Origin: an uncultured Oscillibacter sp. | Lineage (GTDB): Bacteria > Bacillota > Clostridia > Oscillospirales > Oscillospiraceae | Length of the DNA stretch: 64,000 nucleotides | Assembly (NCBI GenBank): GCA_910587705.1 | Contig: CAJUMX010000008.1 | Location: 62,001 to 126,000, forward strand | Direction of reading: 5' to 3' | Part shown: piece after piece, positions 24,664 through 32,129 of the stretch | How positions within the stretch are numbered: position 1 is the first letter of the stretch | How the letters are laid out: every line of letters begins with the position of its first letter | The notes under the pieces: generated by a model | The model's input: only the letters and a program-made list of their open reading frames with translations | Told to the model about the DNA's origin: nothing | Databases searched by the model: none | Position numbers and translations under genes: made by a program

Positions 24664-25461
24664 TTGACACAGGTTATCACCGTCACGAATCAAAAGGGCG
24701 GCGTGGGCAAAACCACCACCGTTTCCGCGCTGGTTTGCGGCTTAAAGCAGCGGGGCGCGCGGGTCCTGGGCGTCGATCTGGACCCCCAGGGCAATCTGGG
24801 CTTCACCCTGGGCCTGGACATTGGCGAGTGCAAAACCGTCTACGACGTGCTCACTGGCGCCTGCCCCATCGAGCGGGCCATTTCCCACACGGAATACGGC
24901 GACGTTCTCGCCTCGGACATCATGCTCTCCACCGCCGAGGTGGAATTCACCGCCCCCCGGCGGGAGTTCATGCTCTCCCAGCAGCTGGATGTGGTGAAAC
25001 CCCATTATGATTTCGTCATCATCGACACACCACCGGCTCTGAACATCCTCACCATCAACGCCTATGTGGCCTCCACTGGGCTCATTGTCCCCATGGAGGC
25101 GGAGGTCCTTAGCTTGGTGGGCGTCTCGCAGATTCAAGACACCATCGAGACCGTCCGCAAATCCTTCAACCCGGACCTGAAGGTCCTGGGCATCCTTTTG
25201 AACAAGTACGACCGCCGCCTGACCCTCTCCCGGGAGATTCTGGATCTGGCGGAGTCCGTGGCGGAGCAGCTGGGCAGCCAGGTGTTCCACACCAAGGTCC
25301 GCCGGAGCGTCAGCGTGGCGATGGCCCCCGCCCACGGGCAGAGCGTCCTCACCTACCAGCCCGGGTCCAAGGCCTCCGCGGACCTGCGGAAGATTGTGGA
25401 CGCCGTGGCGGGTCCGGCCTTCCCGGCTCCCCGCCCCGCTCCTCTGACCAAGTGGTTTTAA
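24664..25461 (+). CDS. ParA/Soj-family ATPase
   Basis: 265 residues from a TTG with AAGGAGG upstream. The deviant Walker A is NQKGGVGKTTT (signature Lys and catalytic Lys both present), Walker A' is VDLDPQGNLG, and Walker B is FVIIDTPPAL. This is ParA/Soj-like rather than FlhG-like, whose P-loop normally reads SGKGGVGKT. No ParB, parS-like repeat or replication gene is near. It is plus-strand, between two minus-strand flagellar blocks, and is followed 35 bases later by a ComFB-domain gene. ParA homologues (for example ParC, PpfA) position chemotaxis arrays, so a motility-positioning role is a reasonable inference. Confidence 0.9.
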   Translation: MTQVITVTNQKGGVGKTTTVSALVCGLKQRGARVLGVDLDPQGNLGFTLGLDIGECKTVYDVLTGACPIERAISHTEYGDVLASDIMLSTAEVEFTAPRREFMLSQQLDVVKPHYDFVIIDTPPALNILTINAYVASTGLIVPMEAEVLSLVGVSQIQDTIETVRKSFNPDLKVLGILLNKYDRRLTLSREILDLAESVAEQLGSQVFHTKVRRSVSVAMAPAHGQSVLTYQPGSKASADLRKIVDAVAGPAFPAPRPAPLTKWF

Positions 25462-25496
25462 GGTATTGACTTTTCTGATGTAAAGGAGTTTTCGTT

Positions 25497-26240
25497 ATGG
25501 CATCCAACAACAGCAGCAAAACCGCCCATGTGATGAACCTGCTCAGCAAAAACCGCGGCCCCGCTTCCGAGCCGGCGGCAGAGCCCAAGGCAGAGGCTGC
25601 CGCGCCCCAGGAGGCCCCCGCCCCGCAGGCGGAAGCCGCCCCCCAGGCCGCCCCCGCGCCCCAGGCGGAGCCTGCCCGCACCGCGCCGGTGGCCCCCATC
25701 ATTTCCTCCATCACCGCCGACGCCGCCGTGTCCTCCCAGATCAAGGACGCCCTGGAGGCCGAGCTGGCGGAAGCTCCCAAGGCCCCTCCCCAGCCTCCCG
25801 TCCAGAAGGCGGAGCCTCCTGCGGCTCCGGCTCCGCAGGCAGCTTCCGTCCAGCCGGCCGCACCTGTCCAACCGGCGGCTTCCGCTCCCATTCCGGAAGC
25901 TCCTGCCGCTCCGGTACAGGAGGAGCCCGCCTTCCAGGAGGCGTATGTGGAAGAGGCGGAAAAGCCCGCCTATATCAACGTCATGCAGCTTTTGGTGGAC
26001 GAGAAAGCGGATGAGTACATGAAGATGTTCGGCATCTGCTGCTGCGACAAGTGCCGGGTGGACGTCCGGGCCTACGCCCTGAATCATCTGCCCCCCAAGT
26101 ACGTGGTCCTAAGCCAGAATGAGCGGGTCCCCCGCCTCACCGTCTATGAGAGCCGGTTCTCCAGCGACGTCACCGCCCAGCTGATTCAAGCCTGCAAAAA
26201 GGTGATGCTCACGCCCCACCACTCCAGGCCGGAAGCCTGA
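25497..26240 (+). CDS. Pro/Ala-linker protein with C-terminal ComFB domain
   Basis: 247 residues; AAGGAG upstream of ATG. Residues ~20-155 are a low-complexity Pro/Ala/Glu linker. The last ~90 residues are a ComFB domain: YINVMQLLVDEKADEYM, the cysteine cluster CCCDKCRVDVRAYALNHLPPKYV. ComFB domains from several bacteria have been reported as cyclic-dinucleotide receptors; that ligand is inferred here, not seen. The short N-terminal segment MNLLSK(N) before the linker could be a docking peptide. It is probably co-transcribed with ParA. Confidence 0.85.
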   Translation: MASNNSSKTAHVMNLLSKNRGPASEPAAEPKAEAAAPQEAPAPQAEAAPQAAPAPQAEPARTAPVAPIISSITADAAVSSQIKDALEAELAEAPKAPPQPPVQKAEPPAAPAPQAASVQPAAPVQPAASAPIPEAPAAPVQEEPAFQEAYVEEAEKPAYINVMQLLVDEKADEYMKMFGICCCDKCRVDVRAYALNHLPPKYVVLSQNERVPRLTVYESRFSSDVTAQLIQACKKVMLTPHHSRPEA

Positions 26241-26252
26241 TCGTTTGAAACC

Positions 26253-26283
26253 AAAAGGTTCGGCGCCCAGCGCCGAACCTTTT
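26253..26283 (+). terminator. Bidirectional terminator between ComFB and HDOD genes
   Basis: AGGTTCGGCGC-CCA-GCGCCGAACCT flanked by AAA and TTTTTT. It lies between the converging ComFB gene (plus) and the HDOD gene (minus) and can end both. Confidence 0.93.
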
Positions 26284-26299
26284 TTGCTGTCAGGGGGTC

Positions 26300-27598
26300 T
26301 CAGCCCTCCGCTTTCGGCTCCTGGGCCGCTCCCTCTGCCGGACCCGTCTGGCCGGGCACGGCGCTGCTCAGCTGCTCCCAGAGAACGTTGACATTCTCCA
26401 TGCAGGTGAAATAGACGTTGGTGAGAATCTGGTTGGGGACGCCCAGCTCCTCCGCCAGGGAGGTGATGGCGTTCCAGTTGGCGGACTCATAGCTCAGCAG
26501 CAGCTCATAGAGCTTGCCGCAGCGCCCCTCCTTCTTGGTAAGGGCCTGCCGCACCTCTTCCGCCACGGGGAGCTCCTCCAAAATCTCCTCCAAAGGCGCG
26601 TCCACCAGATGGTTCAGCGTGGAGAACATGCCCATCAGATAGGCCTCCGCCGGGGTGATCGGCATATTCTTGGCGTACTTCATCAGCTCCTTGCAGAAGG
26701 AAGCCCGCATAAAGGAGCGTTTCAAGAATTCCTCCGTTCCCGCCTCGGCAGCCTCGGTGCTGACGCTGGCGCTAAGGAGGTAGACCCACTGCTTCAGCTG
26801 TCCCATACCCAGGGTCATGATGGCCTGATGGACGGTGGTGGCCCGGTTCCGCAGGGCGAAATAGGCGGAGTTGGCCACCTTCAGCAGGTTGTAGGTCAAA
26901 CTGGCGTCCATGGAGATCAGCTGCTCAATCTCGTCCACGTCCGGCTCATCCCGGGTGATGGCCACCATCAGGCGGAAGAAGCTGGACTGGAGATAGGCGC
27001 TGGAGTGGACCCGGGTGGTCATCTGCTCGGCCACGTAAGCGCCCTCCAGGCCGTCGGGCTTTAGCAGCAGCGCCTTGCGGTACTGCTCCTCCGTGTCCAC
27101 GTTGGTGACGATGCATTTTTTCTGCATGCTGTGGGCCACTTCCACAATGTTGTGCATGGCCAAATCCGGCGTGCTTTGGATGTTTACCTTGATGTAATCG
27201 ATGCTGTCCAGAAGGGCCAGATACCGGGGGGCGAACTGGAATTCGTTCACCGCCACCTTATAGCCCTCCTTGGCATACTGGTTGACAAAGTGCATGGACA
27301 GCGGGTGAATGATTACGCTGTCGTTGATCTGGATTACAAGCTCCGACTTGTCAAAGAGCCGGGGCGTTTTCTTCATCAGCAGCGTGGTCGTGAAAGTCAT
27401 GAAGTTCAAGGAACCCCGCAGCGTCGTCGTGCTGTTCTGGGTGAGAAAGCTGTAGATCGTGTCGGCGGAGGCAAATTCCTTGGCCTGCGGATTCTCCACC
27501 GTAAACGCCTGGTTTTCTCCGTGGTACAGAATCTCGTGTCCTAAAATCTTCCCCTCTGGGTCCTTGATCGGCTGCCTTACGATGTATTTACTGCTCAT
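26300..27598 (-). CDS. YuxH-type degenerate EAL plus HDOD protein
   Basis: 432 residues, GGAGGG upstream of ATG. The N-terminal ~190 residues are EAL-like but lack catalytic residues: the ExLxR site reads EILYH, the KxD segment reads YIKVNI, and the DDFG loop reads NEFQF. Residues ~200-390 are an HDOD domain (LISMDASLTYNLLKVANSA, HQAIMTLGM). Members such as CdgJ-type proteins affect motility through protein contacts without cleaving c-di-GMP. It is the last gene of the main flagellar run, 15 bases after cheV. Confidence 0.85.
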   Translation of the reverse strand: MSSKYIVRQPIKDPEGKILGHEILYHGENQAFTVENPQAKEFASADTIYSFLTQNSTTTLRGSLNFMTFTTTLLMKKTPRLFDKSELVIQINDSVIIHPLSMHFVNQYAKEGYKVAVNEFQFAPRYLALLDSIDYIKVNIQSTPDLAMHNIVEVAHSMQKKCIVTNVDTEEQYRKALLLKPDGLEGAYVAEQMTTRVHSSAYLQSSFFRLMVAITRDEPDVDEIEQLISMDASLTYNLLKVANSAYFALRNRATTVHQAIMTLGMGQLKQWVYLLSASVSTEAAEAGTEEFLKRSFMRASFCKELMKYAKNMPITPAEAYLMGMFSTLNHLVDAPLEEILEELPVAEEVRQALTKKEGRCGKLYELLLSYESANWNAITSLAEELGVPNQILTNVYFTCMENVNVLWEQLSSAVPGQTGPAEGAAQEPKAEG

Positions 27599-27613
27599 GA
27601 TATCCCTCCGCGA

Positions 27614-28546
27614 TTATTCTCGCCGCCCGGCTTCTTCCAGCAGGTGGTCGATGACCCGGACCAGGTGTCCGATCTCCGGCTTGCTCATCTGCTCGTCGGC
27701 GCCCAGCTCCTTGCCCTTGCGGCGCATCTCCTCGGTAATCAGGGAGGAGAAGATGATCAACGGCAGGTGCTTAAAGTCCTTGTCGTCCTTCACCAGCTTG
27801 GTCAGCCGGTGTCCGTCCATCTGGGGCATCTCAATGTCCGTGATGATCAACGCCACCTCGTCGTCCAGGTTCCTATGCCCCCGGAGGCTCTCCAGGTACT
27901 CCCACAGCTTGCTGCCGTCGGGGAACATGTGGGTATTGACATACCCGGACTTGTGGAGGGCCTCCTCGATCATCTTGCTGAGGAGCACGGAGTCCTCCGC
28001 CACCAGAATCACGGCGTCGCTCCGCTGCCGCTCGCCCAGGCGCTCGATCTCGGACATCTGGATGGTGGTCTCCGGGGCGATCTCCGCCACGATCTTCTCA
28101 AAGTCCAGAATGGTCACCAGGTCGTCGCCGCACTGGGCGATTCCGGTGGCAATGCCCTCGTTTCCGCCGGCCACGGTCTTGTCCGGCTTCTGGATACTCT
28201 TCCAGGAGATGCGGCTGATGCCCACCACCGTATGTACCCGAAAGGCAATGTTCATCTTGTTGAAATTGGTGATGATGAACAGGTCCTTGCTTTTCTTTTC
28301 TCCGGACTCCCCCAATAGATACGTGGGCAGGTCCACCACGGTGATCACCTTGTCCCGGGGCTTGAAAATGCCCTCCACCGCCGGGTGGGCATGGGGCATA
28401 TGCTTCACGGGCTGGGAGACCAGAATCTCCTTGACCTTCGCCACATTGATTCCGTACAGGCTGTCATTGATGGTGAACTCCATGACCTCGATCTCATTTG
28501 TGCCCGACTCCAGCAAAATGCCCCGCTTGTCCTCTTCCAACAACAT
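27614..28546 (-). CDS. cheV: Chemotaxis coupling protein CheV (CheW-receiver fusion)
   Basis: 310 residues from the ATG at 28546, eight bases after AAAGGAG; an in-frame GTG at 28555 overlaps the ribosome site and is less likely. CheW-like domain ~15-160 (FTINDSLYGINVAKVKEIL), receiver ~175-300 with acidic pocket AEDS, phosphoacceptor in ITDIEMPQMDG, and conserved Lys in MSKPE. CheV couples receptors to CheA and its phosphorylation drives adaptation. No cheW is in the window. Confidence 0.95.
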   Translation of the reverse strand: MLLEEDKRGILLESGTNEIEVMEFTINDSLYGINVAKVKEILVSQPVKHMPHAHPAVEGIFKPRDKVITVVDLPTYLLGESGEKKSKDLFIITNFNKMNIAFRVHTVVGISRISWKSIQKPDKTVAGGNEGIATGIAQCGDDLVTILDFEKIVAEIAPETTIQMSEIERLGERQRSDAVILVAEDSVLLSKMIEEALHKSGYVNTHMFPDGSKLWEYLESLRGHRNLDDEVALIITDIEMPQMDGHRLTKLVKDDKDFKHLPLIIFSSLITEEMRRKGKELGADEQMSKPEIGHLVRVIDHLLEEAGRRE

Positions 28547-28602
28547 TCCGAACACTCCTTTCAGTGGTTGTCTCTCTCATATACGCATACAAAATAAAGC
28601 GC

Positions 28603-29082
28603 TTAAAAAATCATCTCCGGCCTTCCGTAGGACCGGATGCACGCCTGGCCACTGGCGGGATCAAACAGCAGCGTCCGGGCCACGGAGCCGCCCACATCCT
28701 CCTTCAAAAGCTGGATGCCCTCCCGCTTCAAGTGCATGTGCACACTTTCGATGTTGCGCTGGCCGATGTTGCCCAGGTTTCCTCCGCTGACCTCGAACAT
28801 CTTTGCCCCGCCGGCAATCTTCGCCGTGATGCGGGACCGGGACGCCCCCTTGGCCTCCATCAGCTTCAGCGTCTCCCGGAGGCCAGTGTCGGCGTACTTC
28901 ATGGTATTCTTCCGCCCCGGCTCCATGTTCAGCGGCAGCATAATATGGATCAGCGCTGCCAGCTTGATTTTCTGATCATACAGGCAGATTCCAATGCAGG
29001 ACCCCAGCGCGTATGTAATCAGCATGCCCCCGCCCTGAGCCATTTTCATATCTGCAATTCCAACTGTGATCTTACTCTCCAC
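28603..29082 (-). CDS. cheD: Chemoreceptor glutamine deamidase CheD
   Basis: 159 residues from a GTG at 29082 that overlaps the cheC end by 11 bases; the ribosome site is weak, suggesting translational coupling. The catalytic Cys lies in TYALGSCIGICLYD, the His in LAALIHIMLP and the Thr in SRITAKIAGGAKMF. CheD deamidates receptor glutamines and stimulates CheC. It pairs with the adjacent cheC. Confidence 0.95.
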   Translation of the reverse strand: MESKITVGIADMKMAQGGGMLITYALGSCIGICLYDQKIKLAALIHIMLPLNMEPGRKNTMKYADTGLRETLKLMEAKGASRSRITAKIAGGAKMFEVSGGNLGNIGQRNIESVHMHLKREGIQLLKEDVGGSVARTLLFDPASGQACIRSYGRPEMIF

Positions 29083-29701
29083 TGTTCACGCCCAGCTTCC
29101 TTAATAAAAAGTTCAGCGACCGAATATCCGGCGACAACAGCAAACGGCAGGGAATCTCCTTTCCATTGCAAATAAAGTTTCCGCCGATGGTCATGATATA
29201 GTTGGTCTGCCCGCCGTATTCAGCCATGGGCACGGCCATAATCGCCCCCTGCATATCCACGGTGAAGGCGGGCACCGTCAGCTTAATGTCCAGGTTCGCC
29301 AAACCGCTGAGGGCGTTGATAAAGGTGGAGATCATGATGTTGCCCACCTCGGTGAGGGCAGAGCGCTCGATCTCTCCCAACCCCATGTAATCCTTGATAT
29401 CCTTTTCCATCATGCTCTCCAGCACCAGATTCACAAACTCGATCTGCTGCACCGACAGCATGATGCCGCTGAGCTGACCGCTCATTCCCACCAGCACACC
29501 GGCGGTAATGGGCTCCGGGCCGCCGATCCACTCGATGGCTTCGTTGTATTCCATGATGCGGACCTCCGGCTGCTGGATGCGCACCGGCTTCCCAATGAGG
29601 GCGGACAAGCTGGTGGCGGCGTTGCCGGTTCCGATGCTGCCGATCTCTTTCAGGGTATCCAACTCCAGGGAACTGAGCTCGTCATAGCTTTTAATGATCA
29701 T
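29072..29701 (-). CDS. cheC: CheY-P phosphatase CheC
   Basis: 209 residues from the ATG at 29701; a start at 29719 would overlap the upstream stop and has no better site. Two phosphatase motifs with the E-x2-N pattern are present: EIGSIGTGNAATSLSAL with a downstream Pro, and EVGNIMISTFINAL. CheC dephosphorylates CheY-P and binds CheD in the Bacillus-type adaptation system. It overlaps cheD and follows flgG closely. Confidence 0.95.
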   Translation of the reverse strand: MIIKSYDELSSLELDTLKEIGSIGTGNAATSLSALIGKPVRIQQPEVRIMEYNEAIEWIGGPEPITAGVLVGMSGQLSGIMLSVQQIEFVNLVLESMMEKDIKDYMGLGEIERSALTEVGNIMISTFINALSGLANLDIKLTVPAFTVDMQGAIMAVPMAEYGGQTNYIMTIGGNFICNGKEIPCRLLLSPDIRSLNFLLRKLGVNSGE

Positions 29702-29715
29702 TCTCTTCCCCTTTC

Positions 29716-30507
29716 TCAAGCACGCAGGCTGTTGATGGTGGTCTCAACCTCATCGGAGGTCTGCACCATCTTCAGCGCCATGCCATAGGCCCGCTGGCAC
29801 TCGATGACCTTGGTCATCTCCTCCGCCAAATCCGCGTTGGACATCTCCAAATAGCCCCGCATCACCGTTCCTCCGCCCTGGCGGATGGCTCCGTTTTTGT
29901 CGATGGCCCGGAAACGGGTGTCGTTTACATGCTCCATACCGTCGTAGTTCATGTAGTCAAAGACGCCCACGGGCTGGGGCTGGTGTTCGTCGTTCACCTC
30001 GATCATGTTTCCGCTTTCGCTGAGGACAAAGCGCCCCTCGTTATCGGAGAGGTAGTAAATCCGCTCCATAATATCCTCGCCGTTTTCGTCCACCTCGCCG
30101 GTGGAGCGCATCAGCTCGGAAATCACAAAGCCGCCGTTCCGGGTCAGGGTGATCTCTCCTGTGGTCAGGTCCGCAATGGCGAAGAAGCCCTCGCCGGCAA
30201 TGGCATAGTCCTGGTCCCGCCGGGTCTCTGCCAGGGCGCCGTTCTTAAAATCCGTGTCCGTGGTCCACAGCGCCGCGCCCACGCCGGAGGGAAGCATCTC
30301 GAAATCGCCGTCCTCTTCTCTGGCGGCGGCGGAGCCCTCAGTGGCCTCGCCCACGCCCTTGAGGTCCTCGTACATCAAGGAGGCGAATCGGCTCTTTTCC
30401 GCTTTGAAGCCGTAGGTGTTCAGGTTGGAGATGTTGTTGCCGTGGACCCCCAGGCGCTTGAGCTGCTGATGGGCCCCCACGGCCGCAATGAAAAAGGATT
30501 GGTTCAT
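29716..30507 (-). CDS. flgG: Flagellar rod protein FlgG (FlhP type)
   Basis: 263 residues; AAGGAGG upstream. The N-terminal rod motif LGVHGNNISNLNTYGFKAE, the central DYAIAGEGFFAI and the C-terminal SNADLAEEMTKVIECQRAYGMALKMVQTSDE are diagnostic of the FlgF/FlgG/FlgE axial family. Second of two adjacent distal-rod genes, like Bacillus flhO-flhP. Exported by the flagellar apparatus without a signal peptide. Confidence 0.92.
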   Translation of the reverse strand: MNQSFFIAAVGAHQQLKRLGVHGNNISNLNTYGFKAEKSRFASLMYEDLKGVGEATEGSAAAREEDGDFEMLPSGVGAALWTTDTDFKNGALAETRRDQDYAIAGEGFFAIADLTTGEITLTRNGGFVISELMRSTGEVDENGEDIMERIYYLSDNEGRFVLSESGNMIEVNDEHQPQPVGVFDYMNYDGMEHVNDTRFRAIDKNGAIRQGGGTVMRGYLEMSNADLAEEMTKVIECQRAYGMALKMVQTSDEVETTINSLRA

Positions 30508-30518
30508 AGGCTTCCTCC

Positions 30519-31289
30519 TTATGAGAAGCGTCCAACGTCGTTGGTGGCCTTGGTCATCAGCGAGTCATACATTTTGGTAATTTGGGCGGCGCTTTGCAGT
30601 GCTCTTTGATAGGTGATCATTTCCGTCATCTGCTTGATCATGTCGCTGTTGGAGCGCTCCAGATACTTGTTCCAGATTTCGAAGTCCTCACTCCGCTGGG
30701 CGCCCTCTCCGGTGAAGAGCCCCCGGTCGTTCCGCTCCAGGGCCTCGTTATCCTCGAAGCGAAAGACGCCCAACTGCCCAATGGCGGTTCCGCCGCCCTG
30801 CTCCGGCGGCTGGTCGAAGTAAATAACGCCCTGGCCATCCCCCCGGATTTTATCGGTACCCAGGTAAATGGGCTGGCCCTGGGGGTCCAGCACCTGGCCA
30901 AAGCCGGGGAGGCAGAGGTAACCCTCGTCATCCAGGGAGAAATTTCCCATGCGGGTGTAGCCCACGTTGCCCTCCGGGTCCTGGACGGCAAAGAAGCCGT
31001 CCCCCACAATGGCGAAATCCAAAGGCAGCTCCGTGGGCTCCGGGATGCCCTGGCTGTAGTCCGTGTAAATGTCGCTGGCCGCTCTTATGTAGCTCTGACG
31101 GCCAATTTCCGTTCCGCCGCTGTGATTCACGTCCACCCGGCTGTACATCACGTCGTCAAAGGTGGTGGCCACATAGCGTTCCTGCTTATAGCCCGAGGTG
31201 GAGATGTTGACCAGGTTGTTTCCGATGACATTGAGATTATGCTGGTGGGTCAGCATGGCGGAGGTCAGGTTGTAGAAGCCCTTATACAC
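30519..31289 (-). CDS. flgF: Flagellar rod protein FlgF/FlgG (FlhO type)
   Basis: 256 residues from a GTG three bases beyond the sigma-factor stop. Conserved blocks: LNVIGNNLVNISTSGYKQE, DFAIVGDGFFAV, and the C-terminal SNSDMIKQMTEMITYQRALQSAAQI. Which of the pair is FlgF and which FlgG cannot be settled from sequence alone; the order matches flhO-flhP. Confidence 0.9.
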   Translation of the reverse strand: MYKGFYNLTSAMLTHQHNLNVIGNNLVNISTSGYKQERYVATTFDDVMYSRVDVNHSGGTEIGRQSYIRAASDIYTDYSQGIPEPTELPLDFAIVGDGFFAVQDPEGNVGYTRMGNFSLDDEGYLCLPGFGQVLDPQGQPIYLGTDKIRGDGQGVIYFDQPPEQGGGTAIGQLGVFRFEDNEALERNDRGLFTGEGAQRSEDFEIWNKYLERSNSDMIKQMTEMITYQRALQSAAQITKMYDSLMTKATNDVGRFS

Positions 31290-31292
31290 GCG

Positions 31293-32129
31293 TTATCCCT
31301 TCTTCCTCTTCGGTTTCGGCTCCGGTGTGTCGTCCAGATAGTGTTCCATATAGGTCCGCAGCTTTTGGATGGCCCGGGTATGAATCTGGGAGATGCGGGG
31401 CTCACTAAGCTCCATCACCTGGGCGATTTCCTTCAAGTGCAGGTTTCGTTCGTAATACAGGGAGAGGACGATCTGCTCGTTCTCCCGCAGTGAGGCGATG
31501 CCCTGTGCCAGAGCCCGCTGGAGCTCCCGCTCCTGGAGCACCAGCTCCGGCTGGCTCCGGGCGTCGCTGGAGGGGACCTCCATGGGATAGTTCGAGGTCT
31601 CTCGGGTGTCCATCAGCACATCCAGGGATAGCACATTGCTCAAGGCGATGTTGGCGGTGTCCTTCTGATACCGCTCCTGGGTGATGCCCAAATGCTGGGC
31701 AATCTCTCCATCCGTGGGCATCCGGCCCAGGGTAGCGGACAGCTCCGCCGAGGCCAGGTCGATCTCCTTCGCCCGCTTCCGGACATTTCGGGGTATCCAG
31801 TCCTGCTTCCGGGCCAGGTCAATGACCATTCCCCGGATACGCTTGGAGACGTAGGTTTCGAATTTCACACCCTTATCCGGGTCAAACTTGTCAACGGCCC
31901 CCAAAAGGGTGATGATGCCCTCGTTGATGATGTCCTCGATTTGGGCAAAGCTGCTGTATACGCCCCGAATCTGCATGGCCGCGTTTTTGATCAGCCCCTC
32001 GTACCGCAGGACCAGGGGCCATTTCAGGCTCTCATCCCCCGTCTCCTTATAGAGGCGGAGAAGGTCCTGGGTATCCATCTCCTCAATCTCCCGCTCGTTG
32101 TAGCGGAGGGCGGCTGCCTGCTCGCTCAT
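31293..32129 (-). CDS. fliA: Flagellar sigma factor FliA/SigD (sigma-28)
   Basis: 278 residues, ATG overlapping the flhA stop. Region 2 (DIINEGIITLLGAVDKFDP, FETYVSKRIRGMVIDLARKQDWIPR), region 3 (LGRMPTDGEIAQHLGI) and region 4 (LREN EQIVLSLYYERNLHLKEIAQVMELSEPRISQIHTRAI) are complete. It directs late flagellar and chemotaxis genes; the GTCGATA elements before cheA and fliD are possible targets. No anti-sigma FlgM gene is in the window. Confidence 0.97.
   Translation of the reverse strand: MSEQAAALRYNEREIEEMDTQDLLRLYKETGDESLKWPLVLRYEGLIKNAAMQIRGVYSSFAQIEDIINEGIITLLGAVDKFDPDKGVKFETYVSKRIRGMVIDLARKQDWIPRNVRKRAKEIDLASAELSATLGRMPTDGEIAQHLGITQERYQKDTANIALSNVLSLDVLMDTRETSNYPMEVPSSDARSQPELVLQERELQRALAQGIASLRENEQIVLSLYYERNLHLKEIAQVMELSEPRISQIHTRAIQKLRTYMEHYLDDTPEPKPKRKKG

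Noticed and set aside
24664..25461. Naming the ParA gene flhG
   Set aside because: The P-loop context NQKGGVGKTTT and VDLDPQGN are ParA/Soj-like, and flhF is not adjacent.
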